Shown: positions 25,751 to 36,098 of the stretch, one piece after another | How positions within the stretch are numbered: the stretch's first letter is position 1 | Layout: each line of letters opens with the position of its first letter | Assembly (NCBI GenBank): GCA_036401375.1 | Contig: DASWVB010000012.1 | Location: 62,001 to 126,000 of the forward strand | Length of the DNA: 64,000 nucleotides | Source: DASWUZ01 sp036401375 | GTDB lineage: Bacteria; Acidobacteriota; Terriglobia; Terriglobales; Acidobacteriaceae | Reading direction: 5' to 3' | Notes under the pieces: model-generated | Told to the model about the DNA's origin: nothing | The model's database searches: none | Seen by the model: the letters and a program-made list of their open reading frames with translations, nothing else | Made by a program: the position numbers and the translations under genes

Positions 25751-26301
25751 GCTGGTTTCCTTTCAGAGGTGAAGTGTTTGCGAAGGGTTGCGACTCCGTA
25801 GTGGAGGCGTGACTTGGCTGTGCCAACGGGAATATCGAGGATAGCTGCTGTCTCTTCAAGGGAGAGATCGTGCTGGTAGTGGAGCAGGAGCACAGCTCGG
25901 CTGGCTGGTGAGGCGTGGTCGAGAAGCAACAGGAAGTCGGTTGGCTGGCCAGGTTCAGGGCTGAGCGCGAGTGATTGAAGGGGCGCGCTCTCAAGCGGCT
26001 GCCAACGTTGGGCGCGCTTGAGGTGGGAAAAGGCGATGCGCGAGGCGATACGGAGGGTCCAGGCGCTGAAGACGGAGGGCTCGCGCAGGAATGGGAGCTT
26101 GCGGAAGATCTGGATGGAGGTCTCCTGGAGGATGTCGTCGGCGAGATCGGCGCCGGCGAGGCGGCTGATGTAGCGGCGTAAGGGCGCGTGGCTCTCACGA
26201 AGGAGCTGCTCCAGTGCCGCTCGATCGCCGGTCTGGGCGAGAAGGACAAGGAGGCTCTGGCCGGAAGGGGAGGGCTCCTTCGGATCTATCGGTCGGTGCA
26301 T
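25747..26301 (-). CDS. ECF-type RNA polymerase sigma factor
   Basis: This is a 184-residue sigma-70 family factor directing RNA polymerase to an unknown regulon. Region 2 is seen as LRRYISRLAGADLADDILQE and TSIQIFRKLPFLREPSVFSA, with WTLRIASRIAFSHLKR after it. Region 4 is LLLHYQHDLSLEETAAILDI with PVGTAKSRLHYGVATLRKHF as its helix-turn-helix. No region 1 or 3 is present, which fits the ECF class. It is followed by a membrane protein that overlaps by four bases. Confidence 0.88.
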   Translation of the reverse strand: MHRPIDPKEPSPSGQSLLVLLAQTGDRAALEQLLRESHAPLRRYISRLAGADLADDILQETSIQIFRKLPFLREPSVFSAWTLRIASRIAFSHLKRAQRWQPLESAPLQSLALSPEPGQPTDFLLLLDHASPASRAVLLLHYQHDLSLEETAAILDIPVGTAKSRLHYGVATLRKHFTSERKPA

Positions 26302-26965
26302 GCTTGAAAGAGGGTGCGAGGAGAGTTAAAGTTCGGTCTCGTCCGAAAAAAGTTTGCGGCGCCGAAGTGTTCGCGCCTGGAACTCTCGATCTTGTGCCAA
26401 CTTCGATACTAATAGATCTAGCAGATGGCCGATGTCTGCCTCCATCGAGTACGCCGGGACGCGCCTAGTGGCCCCGAGGCTGATGGTTATGGCGAACTTC
26501 AGATGCTTCTATAGCTCTCCTTCGATTGCCAGACGCGTCACCGAAGTAGCCATATCGGGCTACTGCAATTAGACCCGTTCTAGAGTTGCCTGAGCTTTCT
26601 CACGCGTCTACTCTCGGGCATGCTTGTGATCGGCGCTTGTTATCTGTACTTCGGCAGCAAGCTCAAGCGGTTGTCCACGTCCCCGGTTCTATTAATTCTA
26701 GATATAAACTCAGAAATTGTGACTCGTAACTAGAGCGTTTCCACTTATCAATTAAGTCGACTCACTTATCCGCGAGGAAGCCGACATTACCGCATTCTAG
26801 CTCACTAATAAAGCGCGTCATGTATTCGAATAGTTGGTGAGTAGCTGCGAGTCTGGCCATTGTTGCTGCTTCTGCACTGCTTGACTCAGCTGACGCGCGT
26901 TGAACGGGAGCAGAGTTTCCAATGTACGATACCCCAGCTCACGTATTCAAATTCAAGGAGATATC
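26302..26965. other. Long intergenic region with no supported gene
   Basis: This is 664 bases between the sigma operon (minus) and the SDR gene (plus), noticeably more AT-rich than its surroundings near 26660-26830. One short frame at 26584-26733 reads plausibly (GMLVIGACYLYFGSKLKRLS) but has no ribosome-binding site or family. AAGGAG lies just before the SDR start. No RNA gene was recognised. Confidence 0.4.
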
Positions 26966-27706
26966 ATGTCTGATCTGACTAACAAGGTAGCACTGGTAAC
27001 CGGTGGTTCCCGCGGCATCGGCGCGGCGATTGCAAAGCGTCTGGCGGTGGATGGCGCCCACGTAGCAATCACATATGCCAAGGACGCTACGTCGGCGTCC
27101 GCGGTCATCAAAGCAATCGAACTCGCCGGAGGTAAGGCTATCGCAATCAAGGCCGATGGTGGAGATTCCAGTGCGGTCAAGAGCGCAGTCGAGCAAACCG
27201 TAAAGTCATTCGGTCAGCTGGACATTCTCGTCAATAACGCCGGCACCGCAATTCCCAAGCCATTCGAGGAAACTCCCATCGAAGAGATGGAACACGTCCT
27301 GAACCTGAATGTGCGGGGCGTAATGGTCGCTACGCAGGCCGCATTGAAGCACATGAAGAGCGGTGCACGCATCATCATGATCGGTTCATGCGTAGGTGAG
27401 CGCGTCATAGCGCCCGGCCTGGTCTCCTACTCGGCCACCAAGGGTGCGGTAAAGATGTTTGCTCAAGGCCTTGCGCGAGAGATCGGCGGCCGCGGGATCA
27501 CGGTCAACAATGTTCAGCCCGGGCCGATCGATACCGACCTGAACCCTGCGGGCGGTGACTGGGCCGTCTCTCAGAAGGCAGCAACCGCTCTCGGACGCTA
27601 CGGGCACGTCGATGAGATTGCAGCGTTGGTGGCATTCATCGCCGGTCCTAAATCCAGCTATATCACCGGTGCGAATCTAACCATCGACGGGGGCACAAAC
27701 GCCTAG
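26966..27706 (+). CDS. SDR family oxidoreductase (3-oxoacyl-ACP reductase-like)
   Basis: This 246-residue classical short-chain dehydrogenase uses NAD(P)H. The cofactor motif is TGGSRGIGAAIAK, followed by NNAG, the catalytic Ser in MIGSCVGERV and YSATKGAVK with Tyr and Lys. The C-terminus SSYITGANLTIDGGTNA is of the FabG-like clade. It is unlikely to be the housekeeping FabG, since a better candidate lies at 2824. The start is ATG 26966 with AAGGAG six bases upstream; a longer frame to 26900 lacks a site. The substrate is unknown, possibly a sugar or xenobiotic ketone. Confidence 0.88.
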   Translation: MSDLTNKVALVTGGSRGIGAAIAKRLAVDGAHVAITYAKDATSASAVIKAIELAGGKAIAIKADGGDSSAVKSAVEQTVKSFGQLDILVNNAGTAIPKPFEETPIEEMEHVLNLNVRGVMVATQAALKHMKSGARIIMIGSCVGERVIAPGLVSYSATKGAVKMFAQGLAREIGGRGITVNNVQPGPIDTDLNPAGGDWAVSQKAATALGRYGHVDEIAALVAFIAGPKSSYITGANLTIDGGTNA

Positions 27707-27900
27707 GCGAAAGGTTCACGCCAAGCCCAATTGCGAAGACGGGAGCCAAAACTGCAGTATAGGTTCTCGCACTGCGAGGCAAGCGAAGGATTATTTCTCC
27801 CGGCGCTGTGACAATATTAGCTAGTACGAATAAAAGATTTGCGTTATAACTAGCGCCGCATAGGACCTCAACACCACTGCTGCGCCACCTTCTATGAAAA

Positions 27901-29676
27901 TCAGTGCCGGGCAGGGCGGATGCGCTCTACCGGCACGATGCCCTGACCCTCCAGCACCGAGTAGAACTGGTCCGCGGCGAGGTTGGTTAGCTTTTCTACG
28001 CTGCCCGATGGCCAATGAATCTCCACGGTGTCGATCTTCATAGCAGGCCCAAGTCCGAAGTGTACACGCAGATCATTCTGTGAGAGGTAGCTGCCGCCGC
28101 TATGAATCTCGTCAGTCTGCGTGACGCCGGCCGCAACGATCTTGATGCGCGCGTTGAGTGCCAGGCGGTTGCTCCTGGTTCCGGCGAGCTCAAAGCTCAC
28201 CCAGTGGCGGCCGGGGATGCCCTTGTTCCTGAGGACCATCGGCGCCCCGTCAAGATTGCCCACTACGACATCCATGTTTCCGTCATTGAAGAGGTCGGCA
28301 ACCGCGAGACCTCTCGATACATGCTTCTCCGTCAGCGCGGGGCCGGCCTGGTCGCTGGCGTCGCAGAACGTCCCATCCCCCTGGTTGAGGCTAAGCAGTT
28401 TAGGCTGCCGGTAGCCACCGCCGGAGGGCAGCGAATCCACCTGAGGATAGACGTGGCCGTTGACGGTGATCAGGTCAAGCCAGCCGTCATTGTCCAGGTC
28501 GACAAACGCGGTGCCCCACTTAACCCAGGGCAGGGCGGGCAGCGCCAGTCCCGACTCATACGACATCTCGGAAAAGTTCCAGTCTCCACGATTGCGCAGC
28601 AGCAGGTCGTTCTCGTCCTGGAAGTTTGTTACATACAACGAAGGTCTGCCGCTGTGATCGTAGTCGCCCACGGCAATGCCCATCGAAGCCTGCTCGGAGC
28701 CATCTTCGCTGACCGCCGTGCCTGACTCGAGGCCGATCTCTTTGAACTTGCCGCCGCCGAGATTCTGATAGAGGAATTTTGGAGTCGAGTCATTTGCCAT
28801 GTAGATGTCGGGGCGACCGGTATTGTTCAGGTCAGACCAGATCACGCTCATGCCGTAGTAGCCGTCGGGATCGCTCACACCGGCGCTCTTTGACACATCG
28901 CTGAAGGTGCCATCGCCGTTGTTGTGGAACAGCGAGTCACCGGCGCCCCTTAGCCCGCGCGGGCCGCACTGCACATCGATGCCGCGATATTTACAGTAGG
29001 GTGCGCTGCCAAATCCGGGCAGGTCGTTCAGATGAAAGTCCACATAGTTCGCCACTACCAGGTCGACGAATCCATCGCCGTCGTAATCGCCAAAAGCCGC
29101 GCCGGTAGACCACCTGCCGTCGGCGACGCCGGCCTTCTTCGTTACCTCAGTGAAGGTGCCGTCGCCGTTGTTGTGATAGAGCACATTGCCGCCGAGGCAG
29201 GTGAGATAGAGGTCGGGCCAGCCGTCGTTATCGTAGTCGCCTACCGCTCCGCCCATGCCGAAGCAGGGTGAGTTCAGCCCCGCCCTCTGCGTGACGTCGG
29301 TAAACGTGCCGTCGCGATTGTTGCGATAGAGACGCCCGAGGCTCTGCTTGCCCTGGATCGCCATGGCGACGGTTGGTGCATTGGTGAAAAAGATGTCGAC
29401 CCAGCCGTCGCGATCGTAGTCCAGCAGCACCACTCCTCCACTCATCGACTCCACGATGTAGCGCTTGGCAGGGTCTGAGGTGTGAACGAAGGTGATGCCT
29501 GTCTTCGCGGTCACATCTTCCAGTTGTGGGACCGGACGATGGGCGCATTTGAAGGACTTCGCGCCCGGCGGCGGTGGGGGCGGGGCAGGATGACCGCTCT
29601 GCGCCAGAGCTGTCGCGGCTGCGAGCATCAGCGCCAGCAGCGAGCGCACAAGATACAGTGACTGTGACTTATTCAA
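27901..29676 (-). CDS. CRTAC1 family protein (FG-GAP repeats, ASPIC/UnbV), exported
   Basis: This is a secreted 591-residue beta-propeller protein. A signal peptide (SLLALMLAAATALAQ) and Pro-rich linker lead into repeated FG-GAP/VCBS calcium-binding blades of the form DYDRDGWVDIFF, DYDNDGWPDLYL, DYDGDGFVDLVV and DLFNDGNMDVVV. The C-terminal ASPIC/UnbV domain includes GGSYLSQNDLRVHFGLG and VEIHWPSGSVEKLTNL. The start is TTG 29676. It is the last of three minus-strand genes (TonB receptor, TPR, CRTAC1) with short gaps, likely one operon. Its molecular role is unknown; such proteins may bind surface glycans or partner proteins. Confidence 0.88.
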   Translation of the reverse strand: MNKSQSLYLVRSLLALMLAAATALAQSGHPAPPPPPPGAKSFKCAHRPVPQLEDVTAKTGITFVHTSDPAKRYIVESMSGGVVLLDYDRDGWVDIFFTNAPTVAMAIQGKQSLGRLYRNNRDGTFTDVTQRAGLNSPCFGMGGAVGDYDNDGWPDLYLTCLGGNVLYHNNGDGTFTEVTKKAGVADGRWSTGAAFGDYDGDGFVDLVVANYVDFHLNDLPGFGSAPYCKYRGIDVQCGPRGLRGAGDSLFHNNGDGTFSDVSKSAGVSDPDGYYGMSVIWSDLNNTGRPDIYMANDSTPKFLYQNLGGGKFKEIGLESGTAVSEDGSEQASMGIAVGDYDHSGRPSLYVTNFQDENDLLLRNRGDWNFSEMSYESGLALPALPWVKWGTAFVDLDNDGWLDLITVNGHVYPQVDSLPSGGGYRQPKLLSLNQGDGTFCDASDQAGPALTEKHVSRGLAVADLFNDGNMDVVVGNLDGAPMVLRNKGIPGRHWVSFELAGTRSNRLALNARIKIVAAGVTQTDEIHSGGSYLSQNDLRVHFGLGPAMKIDTVEIHWPSGSVEKLTNLAADQFYSVLEGQGIVPVERIRPARH

Positions 29677-29713
29677 GATGTGTGCGGTCCAGTATGCAGT
29701 CTACGGCGCATTA

Positions 29714-32194
29714 TCATTGCGTCGGACCTGGTGACGGAGCAACCGACGGTCCGGCGCTCGAGGATGCGGAGGAGGGCTGCACAATATGGGGCCTCGACTT
29801 CGCCTTTAATTCCTTATAGATCTCAAGTTCGCGGTCCGCGTCAGCCGTACGCGACTCTTTGCGGTAGGCGGCCTGTAGCTGGTAGTGAAGATAGTCCTTG
29901 CCAGGATCAAGACGTGCCGCAGCCTCGAGGTAAGGCACCGCCTCCTCTGCCTGGCCGCGATCCAGCAGCATCTTTCCCAGCTCATATTGCGCGTTCGCGT
30001 GGCTGGGGTCGGCGGCAATCACCTCGCGGAAGATCCTCATGGCCTCATCGTTTTTAGACTGTTGCAGCGCCACGAAACCCAGGTTATATCGGGCTTCCTC
30101 ATCGTGGGGCGAGATGAGCAGTTCTGCGGTGAATTCGGCGGCCGCATCGGGCCAGTGCTGCCACAGGATGTCTGCCAGCCCCGCATAGTAATGCGCCCTG
30201 GGCAGAGAAGCGTCCGTGGCGAGCGCGCGGTGCAGGGTCTCGACGGCGTGAGAATAATCCCCGATCTCGGTCCACAACTGCCCGATCAGCAGGAGCATGT
30301 CCTGCGAAGGCGCACCCGCCTCAAATCTGACCAGGACCTTGGAGGCGTCCTTCAAATCTCCGGCCTTTGCCAGCGAGGCCGCCCACGCATAGCCCACCAG
30401 CGGATCACTCATACCACCCTCGCCCAGCGGCAGAAAAACCCTCGCGGCGTCACCAAATCTCTGCGTGTAAAAGTAAGACATGCCGAGCATGGCCCGTACA
30501 GGACGATCATCAGGCTTTTCGTTGAGAGCCTGCGAAAGACCTCGAATCGCCTCTGCATAATCGTTTGCCCGGAACGCGCTCTGCCCCAGGTTCTTGGCCA
30601 GATCGGGCGTCACCGGATCTGCGCTGGCCGCTCCCTGGCTGCCCGGTCCCTGGCTCCAGTGCTCCGCCGCCTGGTAGTGGGCGAGCGCCTGGGCATACCG
30701 GCCCTGGATCGCCTCCGAGGTCGCGAGGTCTTTGTAGCTCTGCCCGAGGATCAGCCGCAGCTCCTTCTCCTGCGCATCCGCCGCCTGTCGCTGCTCCGGG
30801 GTTAGATTTTCGTCAGCGATCGCCGCCGCATCCCCAGGCGCGGAAGCATCGGCGGTTCGCAGGGCCGGCGCCTGCTCGCTTTCGTGCTGCTTATCGATGG
30901 GAGAGACAGTGGCGGCCATCCCGCCTCCTGACGCCGCAGACATGGAAGCAACTTCCGCCTGCGTCTGCCTCATGATCTTGTTCTGCAGATCGCGCGCCCT
31001 GGTGAGATAAGTCTCGCTTTCCGGCTTACGCCCCGACGCCGAGAGGATCCTGCCGAGGTCGACGTACGCCCGCCGAATCTGGTAGTTGCCTCGCGCCTCA
31101 TCCGTCCCGGTCAGTTGGATGGCCTTCAGCATGTCCTCTTCGGCGCTCTTCATATCGCCCTGGCTATAGGCATTCAACCCCATGTAGAGCCATGGCTCGG
31201 GCCAGCTTCCGTTCAGCCGCGCCGCGGTGGCGAGATATCGATTCGAATCTTCGTACTGACGATCCGACGACAGCAGAAAGCCAAGCATGTAGTTAGCAAG
31301 GAAATCACCGGGGTGATATTGAAGCTCCGCCTTGAGTTCTGACTCCGCGTCCGGAGTAGGCTTCCACTCGTTCATCGAGAGCCTGGCGATTCCGAGAAAG
31401 TAATGGGCATGAGGTGTGGTCGTGTCGAGCCGGATCGCCTCCTGCAGCTCACGCACCGCCGAGGGCATGTCGCCGGCGTCGCGATAGGCCCTTCCAAACA
31501 GGACGTGCAGCGAGCCGCTCTCACCCGCGGTCCGCGCCATCTGCTGAAAGACGGCGGCTGCGCGGTCCTTGTCCTTCGGCTCGCCGGTTGCAAGGAGGCA
31601 AATGCCCAGCGAATACAGCGACTCGATTTTGGGCTGCAACTGGACCGCGCGCGAGTAAGCATCCGCCGCCTTCGCGTACTCGCCTTGACGCTCCAGAGCC
31701 CGTGCGAGAACCAACTCAGCTCGCAGATTGTGAGGTTCTGCAGCCAAGGCCCTTTCTGAATCGGCAATTGCGTCTGCGAGGCGATTTGAGCCGAGTTCGC
31801 TGATCGCCAGATCGGCACGCGCGTCAGGAGTGTCCTCATAGATCAATGCAGTCTTATAGAGCTCGCTTGCCTGCGTCTCAGCAGACTCAAGCAGCCTCAT
31901 GTGCCCGAGGAGCCGCAGTGCCAGGGCGATGAGCCGTCGATTAGCGGCAGCGACGGCGACAGGGTCTCGCGATTCTCTGGCAGCCGAAGCAGCGGCTATA
32001 CGCGCGGCCAGCTGTACGTTTGCGGAATCTTTGCGAGAGACGCCGGGAACGGGCTCTCTTGAGTCTGCCTCGACTGCATTTAGAGCAGGTCGTGTTTGCG
32101 ACACGGCGCTTAGAGTGGCGGTACACGGGATGCAAAGCGCGACTATGACCGAGAGAGCCGAGAGACTCAGACTGAATCCAGACCGGCCCTGCAT
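29714..32194 (-). CDS. Tetratricopeptide-repeat protein, exported
   Basis: This is an 826-residue TPR scaffold with an N-terminal signal peptide (FSLSLSALSVIVALCIPCTA) and at least fifteen TPR-type helix pairs, for example NLRAELVLARALERQGEYAK, AHYFLGIARLSMNEW, DRPVRAMLGMSYFYTQRFGD and HANAQYELGKMLLDRGQAEE. A linker rich in Ala, Ser and Gln splits the repeats at about residue 430-480. I chose ATG 32194, which opens the signal peptide; a TTG at 32224 is also in frame. It lies 37 bases before the CRTAC1 gene and about 130 after the TonB receptor gene, so the three are probably expressed together. Confidence 0.85.
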   Translation of the reverse strand: MQGRSGFSLSLSALSVIVALCIPCTATLSAVSQTRPALNAVEADSREPVPGVSRKDSANVQLAARIAAASAARESRDPVAVAAANRRLIALALRLLGHMRLLESAETQASELYKTALIYEDTPDARADLAISELGSNRLADAIADSERALAAEPHNLRAELVLARALERQGEYAKAADAYSRAVQLQPKIESLYSLGICLLATGEPKDKDRAAAVFQQMARTAGESGSLHVLFGRAYRDAGDMPSAVRELQEAIRLDTTTPHAHYFLGIARLSMNEWKPTPDAESELKAELQYHPGDFLANYMLGFLLSSDRQYEDSNRYLATAARLNGSWPEPWLYMGLNAYSQGDMKSAEEDMLKAIQLTGTDEARGNYQIRRAYVDLGRILSASGRKPESETYLTRARDLQNKIMRQTQAEVASMSAASGGGMAATVSPIDKQHESEQAPALRTADASAPGDAAAIADENLTPEQRQAADAQEKELRLILGQSYKDLATSEAIQGRYAQALAHYQAAEHWSQGPGSQGAASADPVTPDLAKNLGQSAFRANDYAEAIRGLSQALNEKPDDRPVRAMLGMSYFYTQRFGDAARVFLPLGEGGMSDPLVGYAWAASLAKAGDLKDASKVLVRFEAGAPSQDMLLLIGQLWTEIGDYSHAVETLHRALATDASLPRAHYYAGLADILWQHWPDAAAEFTAELLISPHDEEARYNLGFVALQQSKNDEAMRIFREVIAADPSHANAQYELGKMLLDRGQAEEAVPYLEAAARLDPGKDYLHYQLQAAYRKESRTADADRELEIYKELKAKSRPHIVQPSSASSSAGPSVAPSPGPTQ

Positions 32195-32327
32195 CGACAG
32201 CGGAAGAGGACGAAAGGGACGCAATTAGAGGTCCAGGCCGAGAAAGCACTTGGCTATAGCAGAATATGCGGCGGAACCTGAATGAACAAGTCCCGCCGCC
32301 TGGTTGTGAGTTGAAATTGTTGACTGC

Positions 32328-35300
32328 TTAGAAGAAGAACTTCAGTGCGTACTGGAGCTCTCTTCCCGGCCTTACAGCCGTGGCCTGGCCGAAGTTGGCA
32401 TTGGGAGCACCGGTTTGCGCGGTCACAAGATTGTTGGTTGCGCTGCACGGAGCTGATCCACAGACGAGGTTACTGGCGCTGAACCCGCTCGCTTCCAGGT
32501 TGGAACCGTTGAAGTTTGCATGGTTCAAGATGTTGAAGAAGTCCATGCTGAACTTCACCCGATAATGGTCGCCGAAGTTCCAGTTCTTCGCCAACTGCAT
32601 ATCCAGGTTGCGGTTGTTAGGACCGGTGCAGTACCCACGTGGAGCCATGTTCGAGGGTATGGTGCCGAGATGGTAGCCGACCAACGTGAACGCAGAGGGG
32701 TTCAGGATCTGCCTGCCGTTCACACCCGAGTTGCACTGCGTACCGGTGGTCAGTGGGCGATTGTTGTTGGTGTAGCCCGTACCGATCAACGACGTCAGGG
32801 TGCTTCCTCCGACTCCGCTCGCTCCACTGCTGAAGACCGAAAGAGAAGCGCCGGAGGTAACACTAACGATGCCATTCAGCTCCCATCCCCCTGCGACTTT
32901 CTGCACCAGCTGGTTTGAGGTGGCAAATTTAGGTAGATAGAGGACTTCGTTGGCCACCAGGATGTTGGGACGGTTGATGTTGGTCTTACCCTTATCGAGG
33001 CCCGAGTGCCCAGGATCGGTGAAGGCCTCCTGGTTGAGACCGCCGGACGAGTTATCAAGTTCTACATCGCCCAGGGACTGGGAGAAGGTGTAGGAGATCT
33101 GGAAGTTGGAGTAAGTGCCCACCTGCGACCGGAAGAGTACCTGCAGAGAGTGATAGTTCGCGTGCCCGGCGCGAGCAAACTCACCGATGGTCCCAAAGTT
33201 TCCTGCCGGCCTCAGAGAATTCAGCGCATTGCCGTTGAGAAACGCACCCTGCCCCCATCTGGACTCGGGGATGGAATTCAGGTCACGCATGGAGGTGAGA
33301 TGGATGCCGGTGTTCCCGACGTATCCGATCTCCAGCGCGGTATTGCGAGCGAGTTCTTGTTCAAGCGTCAAGTTCCACTGCCAGCTGTTGGGAGTTACGG
33401 CTCGGGGATCTTTGGCTGCGTTGGGAGACACGGACGGGTTGGCTAGCGGCGCGGGAGTCTCCAGCGTCCGCACGTCCGTTGCATTAATGACGAAGGGGGC
33501 GGTGCCCGAAAGGGTACGCGCGATTCCTATGATTTCACGCTGATAGAACTGGCCCCCGCCGATGCGGATGGCCGTCTTGCCGTTGCCGAAGACATCGTAG
33601 GCGATGCCTACACGGGGGGCAATGTTGTGGTAGTTGTTGTTGACCAGGGCGCGGTTCGGTCCGGGAGTTCCGTTTGAGAGCGGAAGACTGATACCGAGGG
33701 CTCCAAGAGATTTCACGGCGTCCTGGCAGGGTGTCTTGCCGGGCACGATGATGACTCCGTTGCAAGCATCGGAGGCGGGGCGAGTGGGGTCATAGGCTGC
33801 CAGACTAAAGGACGCCTGCTGGTCAGTCGCGGAATAGGATTCCAGGTAGAAGGACCAACGGAAGCCGTAGTTCACGGTCAGCTTCCGATTCACCTTCCAG
33901 CTGTCGGCAAGGTACCATTCAGCGTCGTGCCAGTGGCGGTTATCCAGAGCGTTGATGCTGTTCTCGGTCGTGGTGAAGGTCTGGCCGGGAAGTAGAAGAT
34001 TTGCGAGTTGATTGGTCGTCTTCAACGAGACCTGTCCGTCTGCCGCGTTGATCGTAGGCCGGTCGGTGCCGCCGTTATTATCTTCAACCTTGGCATTGGT
34101 GCCTACAAAGCCACCCGCTTTGAAGACGTGGTTTCCTTGCACCCGGGAGAGGTTGTCTTGCACGGAATACAGGTCTTCATGGTTTCCGTAAGGTGCAATG
34201 GTCCACATCGTCTCGCCATTGCCGTACGGCTGTAGACCCCCCCAGGCTCCTCCACCGTTGATAAAGGCGCCCTTCTGTTTCAATGAAGAAGGCCATGCGG
34301 TTGGAATTTCTGCATCGATCTTCGCCACCAGGGCGGCTCCCTGTGAGAGAGAGGTGACAATGGCGTTGTGGCCATAGCCGAACTCCACGTCATTCACCAT
34401 GCTGTTGCTGATGACCGAGGTCAACTTCGCCATGACGCTCTTGGAGGGCTGACTCCAGTTTGAGTTGATAGTCGGGAACACCGTGTCGCCCCAGAAGAGG
34501 TTGGGATTCGGACCTGGGCTCGCCCACGAGTCCTGCGTCCATCGTCCTGTAAACCTGTTTCCCTTGGTGATGTCAAAGTCACCACGAACGTTCCACTCAC
34601 TCCAGGTGGGCTTCTGCGCCTCTTGGGCAGTCCAGTTATTTGCCGTTCCCGTGGCCCCTGCGACGTTCGGGTCCGGGTAGAAGGCGGCGATGTCTTCGCC
34701 AGCCTGGTCCGGACTGGCGATCTTCAATGGGTTTCCAGCCGACTGCAGCGCTGTGGGGATGACGGGCGCGGTAGCTCCACAACTCGTTCCCTGGCTGAAA
34801 TCACCGGCCTTCTCGGCAGCGGTCGGCACGCAGCGGGCCACGGACTGGCCACGGATTTCCTTGTTCCATTCCTGGTTCCACCAGAGGAAGAGCTTGTCCT
34901 TCTTCACCGGCCCGCTGATGTTGTATCCATAGTCATTGCGGCGCAATTTCGATTTGCCAGTCTTGTTGAAGTTCGAGAACCAGTCATTAGCATTGAGTGC
35001 ATCGTTGCGGCCTGAGTAGAAGAAGCCGCCGTGGAACTGGTTGGTGCCGGATCTGGTATTGATGCTGATGATGGCGCCAGAGGCCTGTCCATACTCGGGA
35101 CCGTAGGAGTTCCGGATCATCTTGAATTCGGCGATCGTATCGACGGAGGGGTAGACGAGGATCGTACGGCCAGAACCCATATCGTTGTTGTTCACGCCGT
35201 CTACCAGGAACAGGTTGTTGGTGTAGGGGTTGCCGTTCACCGAAAAGTCGGCGCCGCCCGTCAAGCCCTTGTCGCGACCGTTGAAGTCGTTCGCACCCGA

Positions 35301-35834
35301 GACACCTGGGGAAAGGGTCACGAGGCCCATGAAGTTTTCGCCGTTGAGAGGCAGTTCGCGAATCTGGGTGCCGCTGATGACTTCGCCGACCTCTGCGGAT
35401 GTCGTCTGCACCTGCACATCTTCCGCGGTCACCGTCACCTGCTGGCTGGTTGACCCGACCTCGAGTGCGGCGTTGGCCTCGGTATTCGTCGAGACGTGGA
35501 CTTCCACGCCCTTGACGAGTGCCTCCTTGAAGTTGGCCATGCTGATGCGCACGTCATAGGTGCCAACCGGCAGCTGCGCGACGGAGTAACTGCCGGTGCT
35601 GCTGGTCGTGGCGGTGTAGGTGGCATTTGTCGCCGTGTTGGTAACAGTCACGCGGGCGCCGGGCAGCGATGCACCCGATGAGTCGGTGACCGAGCCCGTG
35701 ATGGTGCCTGAATACTGCTGACCCTGGACTACTCCTCTCATCGTCACCAGGCTCACAGCGAGTATTAACAGATAAGAGAGCTTGGACCAGGAACGCCGTA
35801 TGGGAAGCCTTCCCATGGAACGGTCACTCATCAT
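32328..35834 (-). CDS. TonB-dependent receptor with N-terminal carboxypeptidase-like domain
   Basis: This is an outer-membrane transporter of 1168 residues. A signal peptide (LSYLLILAVSLVTMRGVVQG) is followed by a carboxypeptidase regulatory-like domain (GTITGSVTDSSGASLPGARV), a plug domain with LPLNGENFMGLVTLSPGV, NPYTNNLFLVDGVNNNDMG and GQASGAIISINTRSGTNQ, and a barrel ending in LQYALKFFF. A GGAGG site eight bases before ATG 35834 fixes the start, although the frame is open to 35912. It heads a likely operon with the TPR and CRTAC1 genes and is divergent from a multihaem cytochrome. The substrate is unknown. Confidence 0.92.
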   Translation of the reverse strand: MMSDRSMGRLPIRRSWSKLSYLLILAVSLVTMRGVVQGQQYSGTITGSVTDSSGASLPGARVTVTNTATNATYTATTSSTGSYSVAQLPVGTYDVRISMANFKEALVKGVEVHVSTNTEANAALEVGSTSQQVTVTAEDVQVQTTSAEVGEVISGTQIRELPLNGENFMGLVTLSPGVSGANDFNGRDKGLTGGADFSVNGNPYTNNLFLVDGVNNNDMGSGRTILVYPSVDTIAEFKMIRNSYGPEYGQASGAIISINTRSGTNQFHGGFFYSGRNDALNANDWFSNFNKTGKSKLRRNDYGYNISGPVKKDKLFLWWNQEWNKEIRGQSVARCVPTAAEKAGDFSQGTSCGATAPVIPTALQSAGNPLKIASPDQAGEDIAAFYPDPNVAGATGTANNWTAQEAQKPTWSEWNVRGDFDITKGNRFTGRWTQDSWASPGPNPNLFWGDTVFPTINSNWSQPSKSVMAKLTSVISNSMVNDVEFGYGHNAIVTSLSQGAALVAKIDAEIPTAWPSSLKQKGAFINGGGAWGGLQPYGNGETMWTIAPYGNHEDLYSVQDNLSRVQGNHVFKAGGFVGTNAKVEDNNGGTDRPTINAADGQVSLKTTNQLANLLLPGQTFTTTENSINALDNRHWHDAEWYLADSWKVNRKLTVNYGFRWSFYLESYSATDQQASFSLAAYDPTRPASDACNGVIIVPGKTPCQDAVKSLGALGISLPLSNGTPGPNRALVNNNYHNIAPRVGIAYDVFGNGKTAIRIGGGQFYQREIIGIARTLSGTAPFVINATDVRTLETPAPLANPSVSPNAAKDPRAVTPNSWQWNLTLEQELARNTALEIGYVGNTGIHLTSMRDLNSIPESRWGQGAFLNGNALNSLRPAGNFGTIGEFARAGHANYHSLQVLFRSQVGTYSNFQISYTFSQSLGDVELDNSSGGLNQEAFTDPGHSGLDKGKTNINRPNILVANEVLYLPKFATSNQLVQKVAGGWELNGIVSVTSGASLSVFSSGASGVGGSTLTSLIGTGYTNNNRPLTTGTQCNSGVNGRQILNPSAFTLVGYHLGTIPSNMAPRGYCTGPNNRNLDMQLAKNWNFGDHYRVKFSMDFFNILNHANFNGSNLEASGFSASNLVCGSAPCSATNNLVTAQTGAPNANFGQATAVRPGRELQYALKFFF

Positions 35835-36098
35835 TTGCGTTGCCTCCAAAGTTTGTACGTAAAGCATGCTTCGTTTTGTCGCCTTAAGTTCTGGACGAGT
35901 CTCGCGCTGCACAACTACCTATCCTGGCAGCGGGCCCTGATTCTGGATATGGAGCGACTCCCTGTTTACGGTGTCGTAACCGGAATTGTCAATACAATTC
36001 AACCTTTAGTTGCAGGCCGGAATGCCGAATTCTGTAGTAAACGATTTCTCACCTCAGACGATGGAAGATTTGCTGCGGTTGCTGATAGAACAGGGTGA

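Noticed and set aside
26584..26733. Short frame with a hydrophobic, protein-like segment before the SDR gene
   Set aside because: There is no ribosome-binding site, start or family, and it has fewer than 50 codons. It could be a gene scrap, but this cannot be supported.
29885..30805. 306-codon plus-strand open frame opposite the TPR gene
   Set aside because: It is antisense to a continuous TPR array; composition is that of a codon-bias shadow.
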